In this document: positions 1-10,405 of the stretch, piece by piece
Position numbering within the stretch: the first letter of the stretch is position 1
Layout of the letters: each line of letters opens with the position of its first letter
NCBI GenBank assembly: GCA_947650365.1
Contig: OX393550.1
Coordinates: 67,945,744 to 68,009,743, forward strand
DNA from: Chamaelirium japonicum
Lineage: Eukaryota; Streptophyta; Magnoliopsida; Liliales; Melanthiaceae
Length of the DNA stretch: 64,000 bases
Reading direction: 5' to 3'
The notes under the pieces: model-generated
The model's input: the letters and a program-made list of their open reading frames with translations, nothing else
Databases searched by the model: none
Told to the model about the DNA's origin: nothing
Translations under genes and position numbers: made by a program

Positions 1-1382
1 CACGCCAGGGCCCCTCCGCGCATGCCGCAGCCACCGTCGCTCGCCCACGCGCCGCCCGCTCGCGCCCCGCGCCAGGGCCCCTCCGCGTGTGCCGCAGCCC
101 GTGCCGCGACCTCCGACCTGCGCCCGGGCCGCCGCCGCCACCGCAGCACCGAGCCGCTGCTGCCGTTGCGCCCGCCTGCCACCTGCGCCCGTGCGCCGCC
201 CCCGCGCCTGGCCACCCAGCCCCGGCCACCGCGCGCCCACCGCCGCCCGTGCCGCCGCTGCCTGCTCCGCCTACCGCGCTGCAGCCTCCGCGAACCAGAA
301 GAACCAGAGAAAGAGGAAGAGAAAAGAAAGAAAAGAAAAGGAAGGAAGAGAAAAAGGAAAGAAGGAAAAGAAAAGAAAAGAAAGAAAAGAAAAGGAAAGA
401 AAGAAAAAGAAAAAGAAAGAAAAGAAAAAAAGAAAAGAAAAGAAAAGAAAAGAAAAGGAAAGAAAAAAGAAAGAAAAAGAAGGAAAAGGTAGGAAAGAAA
501 AAGAAGGCTCCGCGAGCCACTGGCACCCGCACCGCAGCCCGCGCGTCGCTCGGCCATCGCCTGCCGCTGCTGCCTCCGCGAGCCACCACCGCCGCGGCAC
601 CCCGGCCTTCGCGCGCGCCGTAGCTAGCCACCGTCGCTACTGCTGTACTCCGCGCACACAAAAAAAAAAAAAAAAAAAAAGAAAGGAAAGGGGAGCTTCG
701 CCTCGCTTGCAATGGCTCCACCTCCTCCTCATCGTGCCGAGGTGCGTCACCATCGCCAACACTCCGCCGGGGTGCATCGCCTTCATCTTCGCGCCTTCGT
801 CACCCGCGCGCCACCATGGGACTACGTCGAGACATGTTGCCTTCGTCTTCACGCTCCTGTCTCTCCTAAGTCGCCTTCGGACATCGTGCAACGGTCGCCG
901 TCGACAATCGGCCTCGTCATTGCGCTCCCACACCGAGGGAGGGGCGACAGTCCTCCGCCGAAATGCACCGTCGCCGTCATCGCACTCCAGTCGCCCTCGC
1001 GCCAGTCTCGAACTCCGTGCAACGGCCACCTTCGACGTCCGTGCAAACTTCGGACCAAAAGAAGTCCGCAACGAGGAAGATGATCGAAACCCTAGCGAGG
1101 GTCTTCTCCGCAAGCAGGAGCCGCCGCCGCCGATGAAAGAGCCGACAACTAGGAAGACGGAGCAAGTTGCGTGTAATCCCAGGCAGCACTGTTTCGACTG
1201 CGGTCTCCAAGCTCCAGCCTTTGGCAAAAAAAAAAAAAAAAAGCACAGGATGAGAGGGGTAGGGGCTCTTAAATAAGCCGCTAGGCCCATCCAAGAAAGG
1301 AATCAAGGACAAGTGCTCTACGATTCTTACGCGTCCAAACCCGACACGTCCTCATCGACACACTCGTCCTTGAGGGGGCATT
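1..1382. repeat. GC- and purine-rich sequence, probable 3' internal end of a gypsy element
   Basis: No credible gene is seen. The first 300 bases are CCG/GCC-rich. Positions ~300-510 are an almost pure A/G tract (GAAAA/GAAAG units), and there is a poly-A run at ~660-680. Open frames through it are compositional (Lys/Glu/Arg-rich or Pro/Ala-rich). The last bases before 1383 (CTTGAGGGGGCATT) look like a polypurine tract directly in front of an LTR start (TGTAGACAC). I therefore read this as internal sequence upstream of a 3' LTR. That reading is inference. Confidence 0.4.
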
Positions 1383-1569
1383 TGTAGACACACGAATTTC
1401 GTCGGACCCGAACCCGACTTACGTGTGCCGACGCGGATGCAAACCCGACACGCGGACCTGACTCGCGCGCACCGACGCGGATGCAAACCCGACACGCGGA
1501 CCCGACTCGCGCGCACCGATGCAGACCCGGACCCGACTCGCACCAAGCAAAGAGGAGCGGACCCCATGC

Positions 1570-1682
1570 GTCAAGGGGGGGCCGGCCCCTACTAGGGTCC
1601 GAACCCCATGGGGCCGGCCCCTACTAGGACCCGAGCCACATGGGGCCGGCCCTAGTAGGACCCGAACCCCATGGGGGGCCGG
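1570..1682. repeat. Short tandem repeat of CCCCATGGGGCCGGCC units
   Basis: Three to four imperfect copies of a unit of about 30-40 bp, each containing the palindrome-like GGGGCCGGCCCCTACTAGG and ACCCGAACCCC, lie inside the LTR upstream of its TATA box. No coding meaning is inferred. Confidence 0.55.
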
Positions 1683-2063
1683 CCGGCCTTGCAAGGAAAG
1701 AAAAGAAAAGAAAGAAAAGAAAAAGGAAAGAAAAGAAAGGAAAGAAAAGAAAAAGGAAAGAAAAGAAAAGGAAAGAAAAGAAAGAAAAGGAAAAAATACC
1801 GCCATGCGCGGGGGGAGGTAGCGTATGACGTCTGCACACACGCGGATCTGCGCCGATCCCTCGATCCGACGCACAAGACGAAGCGCCCGATCGCCATCGA
1901 TTTCGTGCGCAAAATCCAGCCATAATTGCACCCGCCAGAAAAGGAAAACAACTAAATGTTATTCCCTTCATCAATGGATGAATAAAATCCGGGTAATTAT
2001 GAGAGAGATACAAAAGGGATTTAAAATTAAAAAGTTCCCATATCTCTCTCCCCACCTCTTTGC

Positions 2064-2073
2064 CTATAAATAG
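2064..2073 (+). promoter_or_regulatory. TATA box of the LTR promoter
   Basis: CTATAAATAG lies about 2 kb upstream of the PBS. The same octamer core occurs on the transcribed strand in the LTRs of the intact gypsy element, so this is the likely start region for the retroelement's RNA. Confidence 0.55.
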
Positions 2074-2330
2074 AGGGGGTGGGGGAAGGAAAAAAAGGTC
2101 GAGAAATTGAAGACGAAACGCCAGAGCTCTGCAGAAGAGGAGACGCTTCTTCATCGACCCAAGGCTTCACGAGGCACAGTCAAGCCTGTCCCGAGGGATC
2201 GGCTTACTGAAAGTCCTCATCAATGTGAAGGCCCTTGCACACGAAGATCATCCCTTCGACTCCGTGCACGAAGAAGAAAGCTCGGAGAAGAAGAACCCTT
2301 CGACTCCGAAGACGCCAGAAGCAAAGGCCG

Positions 2331-3105
2331 GAGAAGAAGAGGAGCGGCACTACCCCGTCGTCTCCAACAAGCTTCGACTCCGATCAAGCCCAAAAGCCCG
2401 GAGAAGAAGAGGAGCGGCACTACCCCGTCGTCTCCAACAAGCTTCGACTCCGATCAAGCCCAAAAGCCCGGAGAAGAAGAGGAGCGGCACTACCCCGTCG
2501 TCTCCAACAAGCTTCGACTCCGATCAAGCCCAAAAGCCCGGAGAAGAAGAGGAGCGGCACTACCCCGTCGTCTCCAACAAGCTTCAATTCCGATCAAGCC
2601 CAAAAGCCCGGAGAAGAAGAGGAGCGGCACTACCCCGTCGTCTCCAACAAGCTTCGACTCCGATCAAGCCCAAAAGCCCGGAGAAGAAGAGGAGCGGCAC
2701 TACCCCGTCGTCTCCAACAAGCTTCGACTCCGATCAAGCCCAAAAGCCCGGAGAAGAAGAGGAGCGGCACTACCCCGTCGTCTCCAACAAGCTTCGACTC
2801 CGATCAAGCCCAAAAGCCCGGAGAAGAAGAGGAGCGGCACTACCCCGTCGTCTCCAACAAGCTTCGACTCCGATCAAGCCCAAAAGCCCGGAGAAGAAGA
2901 GGAGCGGCACTACCCCGTCGTCTCCAACAAGCTTCGACTTCGATCAAGCCCAAAAGCCCGGAGAAGAAGAGGAGCGGCACTACCCCGTCGCCTCCAACAA
3001 GCTTCGACTCCGATCAAGCCCAAAAGCCCGGAGAAGAAGAGGAGCGGCACTACCCCGTCGGCTCCAACAAATCCTCGATCCCGATCAAGCTCCAAAGCCC
3101 GGAGG
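2331..3105 (+). repeat. 70-bp tandem repeat, about 11 copies, open in all three forward frames
   Basis: Units start at 2331, 2401, 2471 and so on every 70 bp to 3031, where the last copy diverges. Copies differ by only a few single bases (for example near 2585, 2939, 2992 and 3061). Because 70 = 3 x 23 + 1 and the unit has no stop in any forward frame, each frame runs through the array and reads the same 70-residue period in a different phase (Arg/Lys/Ser/Pro-rich). The three long overlapping open frames here (2107-3144, 2225-3190, 2235-3419) are a consequence of this and are not evidence of a protein. Confidence 0.9.
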
Positions 3106-4119
3106 AGAGAAGCGAAGCGTCATCACCCCGTCGTCTTCGACTAACGCCTGCCCCATCCACGAAGAAGAAAGCCTGGAGCAGATCGTCTGAAGCGTCGCTA
3201 CCCCCGTCGTCTTCATCAACAAAAGTCGACGCTACAACCGTCGCACGGAGACCGTCGCTACCCTCGTCGTCTTCATCAACAAAAGCCGACGCCACAACCG
3301 TCGCACGGGGATCGGTGCTACCCCCACCATCTTCGAAAGCATTCTTCGACTCCGATCACGCCAAAGAAGCCCGGAGAAGAAGAGAAGTCCAGTCGACACG
3401 CAAATCGTCGAAGCACTGAAGAAGTAGCCCACGTCGTTCGAAGAAGAAGATCGAGTTGATGCCGAAGCTAAAGCCAACGCAAGAAGCCAAAGCAAAGCCC
3501 CAGTAAAGCCCGCGCCAAAGCAACGCAAGTGTCAAAGCCAAGCGACTACGCCGGCCACGAGCAAAAGCACCGCACGTTCTAGCCGATACGACGCGAAGTC
3601 CGGAAGAACGAAAGCATCGCAAGTCTCTCCCAGCTACGTCCAAGTGCAAGCGCCGAAGCAAAGCAAAAGCCAGAGCCACGCCGGAGCAAAGCCAAAGCCA
3701 AAAAGCCAAAGCCAAAGCCAACGCCAAAAGCTAGATCGACGCCGCGAACCGACGATCAAGGACACTGAGGTTAAACAAGGAACGAGGAAGACGCGAAGAC
3801 CGAGGAACGAAGCCGAAAACCCCCTAGCCGAGAAAGCACGAAGCACGGAAGGGACAAAGCAACGGTGGACATTCCTTAGCCTCTCCAAAACCCTCTCCCT
3901 GTAAAACCCCTGTCCTGGGCAGCCCCTTCAGCGCTCTCGCACGAACACCACGTGGAGACGCGGATCAAAGGGATCCCCCAGAAGATCTTTCCCACAATCC
4001 CCTGATCAAAACTCGCCGCAACCCGGACTCGCTACACCCGAGCAACCCGGGTCCCGGCCACATTTGTAATCTCGTGTGATTCGCAATAAAGACGACCCGC
4101 GCTTTTTTCCGCGTCCACA

Positions 4120-4140
4120 GCGCCGTCTGTGGGATCCGAA
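4120..4140 (+). other. Primer-binding site of the old gypsy element
   Basis: GCGCCGTCTGTGGGATCC follows the LTR end and is identical over 18 bases to the PBS of the intact element (minus strand, 46821-46840). The first two bases expected (TG) appear changed. The matching tRNA was not identified. Confidence 0.65.
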
Positions 4141-4279
4141 TCCTATCAACTTGCAACTTCCAAGCTTCCTAACTCCTTCGGTAGCTGATGTCGGTTGCCC
4201 GAGTAATCCGTCTGTCTCCATTGCTACACCTAAATGGCAATGACACTGATGGACTAGCCGAAGGAAAGTAGCATGTACC

Positions 4280-4608
4280 CAAACGCTCAACATTCAATGA
4301 CTCATTCAATGAGTCGTCGGTTTGCAATGAGCCAACACCTAGAATAGCAGCTCGCAGTTAATTCAAGGAGTTGCCCATTGGTTGTTCGCGTCGCCCAGGC
4401 TCAACCTCGACAATCGCCTCAACTCGTCGACCAAATTCCTCAGCACTTGGGGAAAGCGCACGTCTCTCCTGATGCCGGTGCTCAAGCGTCATACCTAATC
4501 ACAGCAGAGGACTTCAAACTCCTCACTCTCATGAAGCAGAATGCTGCTCTCATGATCGAAAGAGACTCCCTCCAACGAATCACCATCGAAGCAGGAGCCG
4601 ACTTATAA
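4280..4608 (+). pseudogene. gag pseudogene, N-terminal part (Tat-type gypsy)
   Basis: Translated pieces match the N-terminus of the intact Gag at 44230-46698. A THSMSRRF segment corresponds to its TRSMSQRL. Further on, the stretch from ~4480 (ISAIDF-like ITAEDFKLLTLMKQNAALM, then ERDSL) corresponds to Gag residues ~80-112, a short coiled-coil-like segment. In-frame stops (for example near 4338 and 4606) break it. The frame is lost soon after 4608 and resumes as the middle of Gag near 9600, so this is the 5' part of a gene split by an insertion. Confidence 0.8.
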
Positions 4609-5070
4609 TACCCGGTACTCCAGATTCATTTTCGCACAGAGCAACTCAGTATTTATTATTATTATATTGTTGCTAAATTGATTGATTTCATTTTTTGCAT
4701 TAATGATTGTCGATGGTGTGTGTTTGAACTTGAGTTGGACCGGGCAGTGGGTCTCGAGTTCGGGTCGCGAGACGAGAATGAAATAATTGCAATTGGTACC
4801 TAAAACATGTGTTTCTATGTTTCTTGGCAGATAAATCATTTTAATAAATTTAATTAATAAAACAGGTTAAATGGCAAGTTAGTCGGACCCATGAGGTTTG
4901 CGAGCCGGTGCGACTTGACACAAGGCGAGCTCGAGAGTGAGCTATGCTCGATCACAAAAAAAAAAAATTTCAAAACTGAAAATGAAAACAAAACAAAATA
5001 AATAGAAAAAAAAAACCTAAAAGTAAAGGCCTAAATCTAATCCCATCCCAACCGTTCCTCTCTCCCTCTA

Positions 5071-5104
<34 letters not shown>

Positions 5105-5142
5105 CTCTCCCCCTCTCAATCCCGAGCCAATACCCCCTCTGC

Positions 5143-5606
5143 TAGGGGTGGCAATGGGTTGGGTCGGGTTGAGACATATGTATAAGGACAAAACACCCAA
5201 CCCGAACCTGACCCGTTTAATAAACAGGTCAAAAACTTAAACCCAAACCCGACCCGTTTAACCCGTCTACTAAATGGGTCGGGTCGTGTCGAGTCGGGTT
5301 GGGTCAACAGAACCCATGTAAACCTATCGGGTTGGGTCAAGACAAGTCGGATTGGGCCGGGTTGGGTCGGGTTGGCTCGAGTTGGTTTGGGTTGGCTCGG
5401 GTCGGGTTGACACAACCCATTTGTTAAACGGGTCAAGTCGGGTCAATCGGGTTATAAGTACAAACCCGAACCCGGCACATTAAATAAACAGATCAATCGG
5501 GTCGACCCGTTTATAACCCGAACCCGTTTAGGCCAAACCCAAACCCGCTAACTTCGGATCGGGTTCGGGTCGGGTTGGCGGGTCGGGTCAAGAATTGCCA
5601 CCCCTA
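5143..5606. mobile_element. hAT-type MITE made of GGGTCGGGTT repeats, copy 1
   Basis: Perfect 13-bp terminal inverted repeats TAGGGGTGGCAAT (5143-5155) and ATTGCCACCCCTA (5594-5606) are flanked by a perfect 8-bp target duplication CCCTCTGC (5135-5142 and 5607-5614). The length is 464 bp. The 8-bp duplication and the TIR sequence are typical of the hAT superfamily. The inside is almost entirely degenerate GGGTCGGGTT/AACCCGACCC repeats in both orientations and has no coding capacity. Confidence 0.9.
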
Positions 5607-8600
5607 CCCTCTGCCATTCCCTCTCCCCCTCTAATTCCCCAACCCGATCCGACCTCACTCTCTCCTCTCCTCTATCTCCCCCAACAAACCCACCCCATCT
5701 CTCGGATCTCTCCCCCAACAAACCCACCCCATCTCTCGGATCTCCCCACTCATCCGATCCTTCTCACCCGATCCTTCTCACTCTCACGGTCTCACCTCTC
5801 TCTCGGATCCCTCCCTCCCTCTCTCTCGGACCTCACTTCCCTCCCTCTCTTGGATCCATTCCCCCCACCCCCCCCACCCGATCTCCCCCCAAACCCGACG
5901 CCCCCACACCATCCCGTCATCCTCCCTCTCTTTCCCGATCTCCACTCAACCTCCCCTGCTCTCCCGTCACCACCCCATCCCCTGCGCCCCTGATCTCCGC
6001 TGCTCTCCCCTCAACCGGATCCCCCGAAATCCGGCGCCCCGGATCTGCTGTACTTGGTCGCCGCCCCCCTCCCTTTAAAACCCTAACCCGACCTCAATCC
6101 CCCTCATCCCCTTCGATCTCTCTCATCCCCTTCGATCTCTCTCTTTCTCTCCAGATCTTCCCCTCTCTCTCTCTCTCTCCGTCTTTGTGGTTTTTGGCGC
6201 GCCGCAGCCGGAGCAGAAGTGGCCGGCACGGAAAATGAGCAAGGAGGAGGAGCAGCCAGCTGCAGCCGACGGCCCCTCCCCCTGAGCAACCCAGCCCGAT
6301 TCCCCCACTTCTCTCGGATTTCTCCCTCTCCTCTGATCTCTCTCTCTCTCGCTCTTGTGGTGTGCTACGCGCGTGGCCGGAGCGGAGAAGCTGGCCAGAA
6401 CAAGGAGGAGGTGCAGTCGAAGCCGACGACTCTTCCCCGACTGAACGGTCAGTCTCTTCACCTGTTCTTTTTTTTTTTTCTCTTTCGTTCTGTTCTGTGG
6501 AGACCAGCCCGACCCCTGCGGTTTGCCTTCACCATAGCTGTCGGCCTTGCCGCCGGCAACTGTGCAACCAGCAAGGTCCGACCTAACTAGGCCAAACCCC
6601 ACTAACCACCAGCCCGACCATGCCGCCCTTTCTGCCTTGTTATCGTGATTGCCGACGGTTCTGCTGTTGAGGACCAGGCAGCAAGTGGCCTCCACCCACC
6701 TTGGCCGAGCACAACCCGGCCACCTGAACCTACTGGCCAGGCCTTTCCTGTCCCCTTCTTGCTCTCCTCTTCGGTTGAGCCAGCCTTACCTCCTTTTGCC
6801 CTTTGTTTTGATACCGTGACGACTGTCGGCAATGTCGCGACGACTTAGCTGCTCTATGGCAACGACCACCGGCTAGCACCTCTTCGCCCACCTTTTGCCA
6901 ACTATCAATGTGATGTCATTTGGTGCCGAAGCCCTCCTAATGTGATGGATCGCATGGTTCACTTCCCCTTCCATTTTCAATGGATAAATGGTATAGCACA
7001 GTCAATGATAGTCGCTATGATGCCAATAGTGAACCGTAGGCAGCCGTTGAGAATCGACCAACGCGGCTCAGGCCGTCGAGGGATTCTCCTCTGGTTCGAT
7101 CTATAGGAGTAGTGTGGACAACTCAATGATATATTATTTTGGGATTTAGAGGTGATGATTTATTTTTGTTGTACTAGTCGTGCCTTATGCATGGCAGCCC
7201 GCTACAACCATCCCCTTGCACCAATGTCGCCAAGCTTGGAATCCGACTGAGCGAGGCACTACTTAGCGGCCTAGGCTGGCCACTAGTGCGATTCCCATGC
7301 AAACATGTTTTTTGATAAATCCAGTCCGATCGTGATTGACTTTGCCAATTTTGCCATCAACCGACACGGTTCCGACCGTTTAATCGGATTAATGCAAGTA
7401 GACCCTAGTACGACCATTGACATCGGCAACACCGACTAACCGAGATGGTGCCATTAGAGCATCGTTTTACGTGTCGATAGACCGGTGGCGTCCGATGACA
7501 CCTAAATTTCTTGACTCTTCCAACTCGGCCTTACACCTGTATTACTCGGTAGCAAGCATTGACTATGGGTCCGCTATGTGTGAATTTGGCAGTACGTAAC
7601 CGGGATGATCCAGCCGTAGACGGAGCAGAGGCGGATCAAGTGCAGTTAGCGGGAGTTTGTGCGTGATCGACAACCAGGTGATATCTACTCCTCTTTCCGT
7701 GGTCTTTAATAGTGGGAAATGAGAACAGCCAGGGCAGGTGTCCTCGATACTGCATGCGGGTCCCGTCGGACATCGCTGCATGTGGTCACGTGGACCCCTC
7801 CTTGCATGCGAAGTCGCGAGTCCGGCAACACATGCTTTAAAATATTAATAAAATAAGCATGCTTTAAAATATTATTAAAATAATCATAATTATTACATGA
7901 ACATCGTAATTAGGTATTTCCTTAAATTAAAATATAATTTAAATAAATAATGATTATCGAGACCCATCCTACTAAAAGGAGTGACAACCCTAGTACACTG
8001 GTTTTGGGGGAGTGTAGGTCGAATTGCTTTAAGAGCGATGTGACATTTAGCTGTAGTATTGTTATGGGTTGCGAGAGCAGTGCGGGACCAGGGTTAAACC
8101 GTTGCAAATCATTAATTAACGCATGTACCTTTTTATCTATCTCGGTATATATTTAAAGATAGTTATTCACTGTGTTGAGTTTTTGACACTTTATTAAAAT
8201 AATAGAATATGATAATCTATGTTGTGGAAAGATTGGATCCCGTGCGCGCAAGGGCCGTGAACCACCCTGCGCGTATAGCCGAAGATCAGTAAGCTAGGGG
8301 GTCACGGGCAAGGATTGTGGTAAAGCCAATAGGAGGTGCCCTCGAGTAGAGATTGGTCTAGCAATTCCTGTCCCGGGGTAGTTAAAGACTCTAAAGAAAG
8401 CAAGTTGGGCGATGGAGCTCCACCGTGAAAGACGGAAAACCCTTTATGATCATCTGGGTTATTTGTGCATGGTGTTGGAGTATGCACAGTGAGAGAGTTG
8501 ATCCTCTATATCGAAATAAAAGGCCCTATAGTAATGCCCGATCGGGGGCAGGATAAACAAAATATCCGGGGTTCACATTATGATAGATATTTTATATGAT

Positions 8601-9570
8601 TGTTAATTAACAACTATGAAATCTTAATGTAGATTATGAAATTATAGAGCATGATGGTCTCTTTGTTTAAATAGTTCATTACTACTATAGAACATTGAAA
8701 ATACTTTGTGTTAGATAATCTGGTGACAGTAGGTATTGCATAGACTGCTAGTAGGATTAGGTTATTCTTTTGTAAATAGGATTGCTAAATTTAATCTAAT
8801 TAGATCGGTTGTCTCATATTATTAAAGGCTACTAGGATGTCACTAGCCATTAATTTGGCTAATCTTTCAATTTTCCATTGGGGGCTACTCTTTCCCACGA
8901 GTAGACTCTCCTGCTAGTACGGAGGTTCAGGAGTAGCAGTAGGAGGCTCGAGGCGGAGTTAGGGTTGCAATAGTGTCATGTGTTCAGTTTGTCGTCTTAC
9001 AGTCTTTATTTATGGCTTTGTAATCGTTGGGATTAGTATAAGAATCATTTAGTCTCTTTTAATGTTTTGTTATTTGTTAGTGGCAATGATATAACTGAAT
9101 TATTTTGGGTAGACCTCTCCTCAAGGCCACAAGCCTAGGGTTCATAATGGAAATGTAAAAAAATAATTGACCTAATTGACTAGCCCTGTAGATAGGACCT
9201 CTAAACTAGTGTACTGAGTGTCAAAGAGTGGGTGAGATTTCTAGCTCGTTGTCGGAGGCTTAAGCCTCGTGTTTCTTTAGAGAGACCTCTGTCGGTATGT
9301 AGTGGCACCAATATGCCGGTCATACTGGGAGGATAGCCTTTTGAAAGTCGAGCTTAGTTATATCTCTGTCGACAAAGAATTTTATCTCTCTACTTTCCTT
9401 TAAAATAAAAATATTTTCACAAAAATCTAGTTTTAAAATACCTATTGTTTCTCTTTTCTTCTTCTTCATTCATGAGAGAGTAGAAGCCCTGTGAGAAACC
9501 CTAATTGGTGTAGTTAGTCGACTAAACCCTAAAACCCCTTGGTTTTCCTCACTTCACACCCCAGAGATCG
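5607..9570. other. Non-coding stretch, C/T-rich then AT-rich; no gene recognised
   Basis: 5615-6180 is CT-rich (CTCTCTC, CCCCC); its Pro/Ser-rich open frame (5595-5993) is compositional. 6180-6900 is GC-rich with no recognisable domain and resembles 10880-11660 in character, so both may be LTR or leader parts of related elements. 6900-9570 has only short open frames. 8230-8520 is a distinct GC-balanced block of unknown nature. Confidence 0.4.
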
Positions 9571-9599
9571 GTTTCAGATTTCTGGGGCGTGACACGACC

Positions 9600-10405
9600 T
9601 CCCGCAGTCAGTTGCCGGTATCAATAATGGAGAAAACAGCCACCGATCATTCCATGCCTCTCCCGCTTCTTCCAGACGATCCATCGCCAACACCTCCAAG
9701 CGATCCCTTAAGCCTTCTTCAAGGGGACCCTCGCCTCCTCCTGCTAAGCAGAGCATCTAAGAACGTCTCGATGAGTCGACTCGTCATCCGGAGCCACTCA
9801 ACTCGATATCATCCTCCGACTCTAGCGGTCGAAGAAATGTATGCAACATGAGGAATCACTCTAGAGCTCGGTCGCGCCTCAGCAAAGACTAAGCCCCGGT
9901 GAAGCATCACCAAGAGGGAAGAACTTCCGAGTTCCATATTCCTCCTCGACCTTCGAAACGCCTCTCCGACTTGCGGAACGATCAAAGGAATGACCATGCC
10001 TTAGAGGGGCCGCTTCACCGGCAAATTCTCCGGGCCCAATTTCCTCGAGGATGGAAGACCGTCGCTCTTCCCAAGTTCAATTGCCTGATGGGAGATCCGA
10101 CGCTACACGTCCTTGCCTTCAAATAGGTGTTGACGTCATACGACCTCGACAACCAGGTTCTATGCCGCACCTTTGCCGGCAGCCTGGATGATATGTCATT
10201 GGATTGGTATCACAATCTCCCCACAGGCTCCGTAAGCCTGTTCGGAGACCTGACAGATCTCTTCATCTAGCATTACCGGTTGAACCTCAAACTGGAGAAG
10301 AAACTGGACTCCCTCTATCGCCTGCAGATGGATTCGGATGAAACCCTCAAAAAATTCACGTGGAGGTTCTGGAATAAGCATGAAGCGCTCTCAAAGTGCT
10401 CTGCA
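9600..10405 (+). pseudogene. gag pseudogene, middle part (Tat-type gypsy)
   Basis: Matches residues ~148-388 of the intact Gag. From 9655 a frame reads GPSPPPAKQSI-stop-ERLDE, like DPTPSAAPWKQSVWDRLEDE. From ~10000 the retrotransposon Gag domain is clear (FPRGWKTVALPKFNCLMGDP, then LCRTFAGSLDDMSLDWYHNL and KLEKKLDSLYRLQMDSDETL). Stops at ~9758, ~10123 and ~10269 and a frame change show that it is dead. It ends abruptly near 10405, before the CCHC-like motif and protease. Confidence 0.85.

Larger units (their letters stand above)
1383..4119 (+). repeat. LTR of an old Tat-type Ty3/gypsy retrotransposon
   Basis: The LTR begins TGTAGACAC just after a purine-rich tract and ends around CCACA, next to a sequence (GCGCCGTCTGTGGGATCC) that matches the primer-binding site of the intact gypsy element at 33733-47582. 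Inside are a TATA box (CTATAAATAG, 2064-2073), a 70-bp tandem array (2331-3105), a GAAAA-rich tract (~1690-1800) and an AATAAA (~4084) that could serve polyadenylation. At ~2.7 kb it is long but possible for this lineage. No second copy lies in the window, so both ends are inferred from the motifs alone. Confidence 0.6.
4650..9594. mobile_element. About 5 kb insertion splitting the gag pseudogene, type unresolved
   Basis: The two halves of one Gag reading lie on either side. The right end at ~9594 reads GGGGCGTGACA; its reverse complement TGTCACGCCCC is a common start for LTRs of plant chromovirus (Tekay/Del-like) gypsy elements. This suggests a minus-strand LTR element or LTR fragments. No pol frame is visible, the left end could not be placed exactly and no target duplication was found. 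Positions 5607-6160 are C/T-rich low complexity, 6160-6900 are GC-rich, and 7100-9594 are non-coding with AT-rich patches. The class is inference. Confidence 0.4.

Noticed and set aside
22..1290. Several open frames of 100-395 codons on both strands
   Set aside because: They follow CCG-rich and GAAAA-rich composition and overlap in all frames, with no domain or codon signature.
2107..3419. Three overlapping frames of 321-394 codons
   Set aside because: All are products of the 70-bp tandem repeat lacking stops; no protein family is recognised.
5595..5993. 132-codon Pro/Ser-rich frame
   Set aside because: It lies in CT-rich low-complexity sequence and carries no motif.
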